Assembly: GCA_017311185.1 (NCBI GenBank)
Contig: JAESUZ010001731.1
Span: forward strand, 122,403 to 186,402
Direction: 5' to 3'
Length of the DNA stretch: 64,000 nt
From: Proteles cristata cristata
Taxonomy: Eukaryota; Chordata; Mammalia; Carnivora; Hyaenidae
The notes beneath the pieces were generated by a model. It had not been told where the DNA came from. It worked only from the letters and a program-made list of their open reading frames with translations, and made no database searches. The position numbers and the translations under genes are program-made. Positions 61,365-64,000 of the stretch are shown here, one piece after another; the first letter of the stretch is position 1, and every line of letters begins with the position of its first letter.

Positions 61365-62309
61365 TTAGTCAGATTTGGGGAAATGAAGTGCAGCCTTCAT
61401 GTGAGACCCACTGCTCTGGGGACTAAAACGGGAACGGTGAAAACCTGATTTAAGGGATCTGGGGAAAAGGGGCTGCCTGACCCCAAGTCTCTCCCACGCA
61501 CGTGCAGAATGTGAGGGTTTTCGCTGACCTAAAGCTCCATGTTCCCTGGGACAACGCACCTGGGATCCGATACATTTAAGCATCTAAGTCTTTTCCACCC
61601 ACAGAGCAGGATATGGAGATTGGTTGGCCTGCAGGAGAATTTTGATTGGGAGAAAGGGGCGCGAGAAGGGAAAGCATTACACTGACATTTTCATTGAAGG
61701 TATTTCTATTACAGCTTTGCCTCCGGCCTGCGTCCTGGCTCTGTGGGCTTGTGGGAGCCTGGTGTGAAGGCCCTCGGGATGCTGGCTGCTCCCATTAGGC
61801 ACATGGGAATGAAGGAAATCTTGGTGTTTCTCAACTGGCCAGACCTGGACCTCTACCCTGGGATGGTCTTGCCCAGCCCGACGCCCATGCTCATCTGGGC
61901 ACAGTTCTCCAGGGTGCAGGTAGCTCAGAAAGTCAAAGCCAAAGGACCAAAGAGAGCACCTTTGTTCCTTTCTTCCCTGGGGCAGCACCAATAAGGGCCA
62001 CAATTTTCTCCTGGCATTTGCTGTTTCTTTGCTCCGGCCTCAAAGAGCACACTGCCCTCACCTCCTGTCGGAGCTTGGGCCCCACAAGCCCCCAGTCCCA
62101 TACCCCCAGCTGCCGTTTTCCCAGTGAGGAGGGGATAAAAGTGTAAGGAACTGTGGGGGGGCACATGGAGGACCCCAAGTATTAACCAGATTTCCTCACC
62201 CCTCCACTCCCATACTCCCAAAGTATGGCTGGAGCCCAGATCTGGGCTCCCAAGGGGGTCAGGTACAGGAAGAGGAGGGGCACCAGAGGAGAAAGCAGTC
62301 AAAGGCAGT
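61365..62309. other. Single-copy sequence with an exon-like segment
   Basis: 0.9 kb without transposons that I recognise. Both strands stay open across 61715-61919 (see the separate entry). Confidence 0.42.
61715..61919 (+). CDS. Exon-like open segment, low support
   Basis: Preceded by a plausible acceptor (CACTGAC branch-like, then TATTTCTATTACAG) and followed by CAG|GTAGCT, a usable donor. The 205 bases stay open in frame: FASGLRPGSVGLWEPG to WAQFSRVQ, with a hydrophobic middle (EILVFLNW). The opposite strand is open as well, which weakens the case. I recognise no family. Confidence 0.2.
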
Positions 62310-62470
62310 GGTTCTTAACCAACAATGGGTCCCGCAGTCTTTTGAGAAACTGACAAAATAGTTTTGGACTTTATTCCCAGGGGCAAAAATGCCCTTCGGA
62401 CGGACCCACTGTTATGCCCTCAGTTTTGGGGTGTTTGCAACCCCCTGAGGAGTATTCCTTGTGCCCCATC
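62310..62470. mobile_element. Possible ancient interspersed repeat
   Basis: CAGTGGTTCTTAACCAACAA and TCTTTTGAGAAACTGACAAA, TCCCAGGGGCAAAAATGC resemble a common mammal-wide repeat I cannot name with certainty. Confidence 0.35.
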
Positions 62471-62867
62471 CTAAGAATTTTTGGAGTAGAAAAAGCAGCA
62501 ACCTCTATGTTCTTCTTCCCTTTCAGATGGCAGGAAGCCTCCTTTGTGTCTTTCCCCAAGGCAGCCATCTTCTTGCATGGCCACGATTTCTTACTGTTAT
62601 ATCCAATGGCAAAGACAATAAGAAGAATCTTAAGGGACCCCGAATAGCCAAAACAATCTTGGAAAAGAAAAACAAAACTGGAAGATACACTTTTTGATTG
62701 CAAAACTTATTACAAAGCTATAGTAATGAAAATAGTGTGGTGCTGGCGTTAAGACATAGAGCCCAATGGAATAGAATAGAGAGTTCAGAAATTTTGATAG
62801 ATAGAAGGGCAAATTACTTTTGGCAAGGGTGCCAAAACCATTCAGTGGGGAAAAGAATAGGTTTTTC

Positions 62868-63073
62868 TTTTTTTTTTTTTTTCTTTATTTCTAGATAGAG
62901 ACAGCATGAGCAGGGGAGGGTCAGAGAGAGAGGGAGTCACAGACTGAAACAGGCTCCAGGCTCTGAGCTGGCAGTCAGCACAGAGCCCGAAGTGGGGCTC
63001 GAACCCATGAACCACGAGATCATGACCTAAGCGAAAGTCGGACGCTTAACCGACTAAGCCACCCAGGCGCCCC
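62868..63073 (-). mobile_element. SINEC, type B, reverse, inside L1
   Basis: Antisense B markers (GAGGGTCAGAG, GAGTCACAGACTGAAACAGG, GCTGGCAGTCAGCAC, CCTAAGCGAAAGTC). TSD AAGAATAGGTTTTTC (62853-62867) and AAGAATAGGCTTTTC (63074-63088). Confidence 0.97.
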
Positions 63074-63491
63074 AAGAATAGGCTTTTCAACAAATGGTGC
63101 TGGGAAACTGGACAGCCACCTGCAAAGGAATGAAGGTGGACCCTTACCTAACAGCATATACAAAAACTAATTCAAAACAGATCAAGGACCTAAAATTAAA
63201 TTCTTAGGAGAAAACATAGGGCAAAAGCTTTATGACTTCGGATTTGGCAACGACTTCTTGGAGGTGACACCGAAGACACAGAGAACAACAAACAAAACAT
63301 AGACAAACTGGATTTCACGAAACTGTTCAAGTATTGTGCATCAAAAGACACAAGCAGCAGAGTAAAAAGGCAAATCCCAAAATGGGAGACAATATTTGCA
63401 AACCATGTATCTGGAAAGATAAGTATCCAGAATATAGATAGAGCTCCGAAAACTCAACAACAACAAACTATTCAAAAATGGGCAAGGGGCA

Positions 63492-63700
63492 GGGCGCCTG
63501 GGCGGCTCAGTCGGTTACGTGTCCGACTTTGGCTCAGGTCATGATCTCACGGTTTGTGAGTTCAAGCCGCGAGTCGGGCTCCGTGCTGACAGCCTGGAGC
63601 CTGCTTCAGATTCTGTGTGTCTCTTTGTCTCTCTGTCTCCGTCTCTGTCTCTCTCTCTCTCCCTCCCTCTCAAAAAACAAATAAACATTAAAAAGAAAAA
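63492..63700 (+). mobile_element. SINEC, type A, inside L1
   Basis: Head GGGCGCCTGGGCGGCTCAG. Part of the centre is missing (GACAGCCTGGAGCCTGC). Confidence 0.96.
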
Positions 63701-63815
63701 AGAACTACCATAGGATCCAGCAATTCCACCTCTGGCATATACCCAAAAGAATCAAAAGTAGGGTCTTGAAGAGATATTTGCACACCAGTGTTCACAGCAG
63801 AATTATTCACAATAT

Positions 63816-64000
63816 GGGGCGCCTGGGTGGCTTAGTCGGTTAAGCGTCCGACTTTCGCTTAGGTCATGATCTCGTGGTTGTGGGTTCGAGCCCCGCGTCG
63901 GGCTCTGTGCTGACTGCCAGCTCAGAGCCTGGAGCCTCTTTCAGTCTGTGACTCCCTCTCTCTCTGACCCTACCCTGCTCATGCTGTCTCTCTCTCTCTC
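63816..64000 (+). mobile_element. SINEC, type B, truncated by the window edge
   Basis: CGCTTAGGTC, CTGACTGCCAGCTC, TTTCAGTCTGTGACTCC and TCTGACCCT are present; the tail lies beyond position 64000. Confidence 0.96.

Larger units (their letters stand above)
62638..64000 (+). mobile_element. L1 ORF2 3' region with three nested SINEs, cut by window end
   Basis: TTACAAAGCTATAGTAATGA, GTGTGGTGCTGGCGTTAAGA, CAACAAATGGTGCTGGGAAA, GATCAAGGACCTAAAATTAA, ATGGGAGACAATATTTGC and GATCCAGCAATTCCACC follow sense L1. Interrupted at 62868, 63492 and 63816. Frame broken. Confidence 0.93.

Overview
The window looks like ordinary nuclear DNA of a carnivore, most likely a cat (Felidae). The main evidence is about 64 copies of a tRNA-derived carnivore SINE (SINEC family). 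Each has a head containing TGGCTCAGTCGGTTAAG and GGTTCGAGCCC (the RNA polymerase III A and B boxes), a CT-rich body, and an AATAAA-rich tail. That is about one copy per kilobase, on both strands. Introns, solo LTRs, ancient MIR/L2 fragments and mammalian microsatellites fit a vertebrate chromosome. There is no bacterial, viral or plasmid gene organisation, and no long ORF reads as a conventional protein. All repeat boundaries are judged by eye and should be taken as about +/-10 bases unless a target-site duplication (TSD) fixes them.

Layout. Positions 1-8.4 kb: SINEs, several MIRs, one LTR and single-copy sequence. 8.4-15.3 kb: an L1 3' end, many MIRs, a hAT-type element and a five-SINE cluster. 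15.3-18.2 kb: mostly single-copy. 18.5-19.5 kb: the only strong CpG island. It carries a minus-strand start codon in good context, 35 coding bases and a consensus splice donor, so it is the best candidate for a real gene in the window (a 5' exon with its gene body toward position 1 or skipping through it). 20.1-20.55 kb: a homopurine tract of about 460 bases. 20.6-28 kb: mostly single-copy, with an L1M split by a MaLR-type LTR. 28.2-36.1 kb: L1 and LINE debris with nested SINEs and a Tigger-like element. 36-47 kb: single-copy sequence with SINEs, MIRs, L2s and a (CA)n. 47.1-50.3 kb: an old L1 split by a younger, 5'-inverted L1. 50.5-54 kb: moderately GC-rich single-copy DNA with L2. 54-60 kb: SINE arrays, GAT-type repeats and candidate conserved noncoding DNA. 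60.3-64 kb: antisense L1M and sense L1, with the last SINE cut by the window edge.

SINE nomenclature used below (mine, from visible differences). Type A has GGCTCAGGTCATGATCTC, CTGACAGCTC, a GCTTCGGATTCTGTGTCTCC body, TCTGCCCCTCC and an AATAAACATT tail. Type B has CGCTTAGGTC, CTGACTGCCAGCTC, TTTCAGTCTGTGACTCC, TCTGACCCTCC, a CTCCTA tail junction and AATAAAACATT. Three copies (33575, 44478 and 53783) carry only part of the B set. 'Old' copies are short or strongly diverged.

I found no evidence of a previously undescribed biological system. The most useful observations are the CpG-island exon, the A-to-B SINE series, three SINE doublets that share one target site, a twin-primed L1, the long homopurine tract and a few candidate exons and conserved noncoding blocks. 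All need comparison with other genomes or transcript data.
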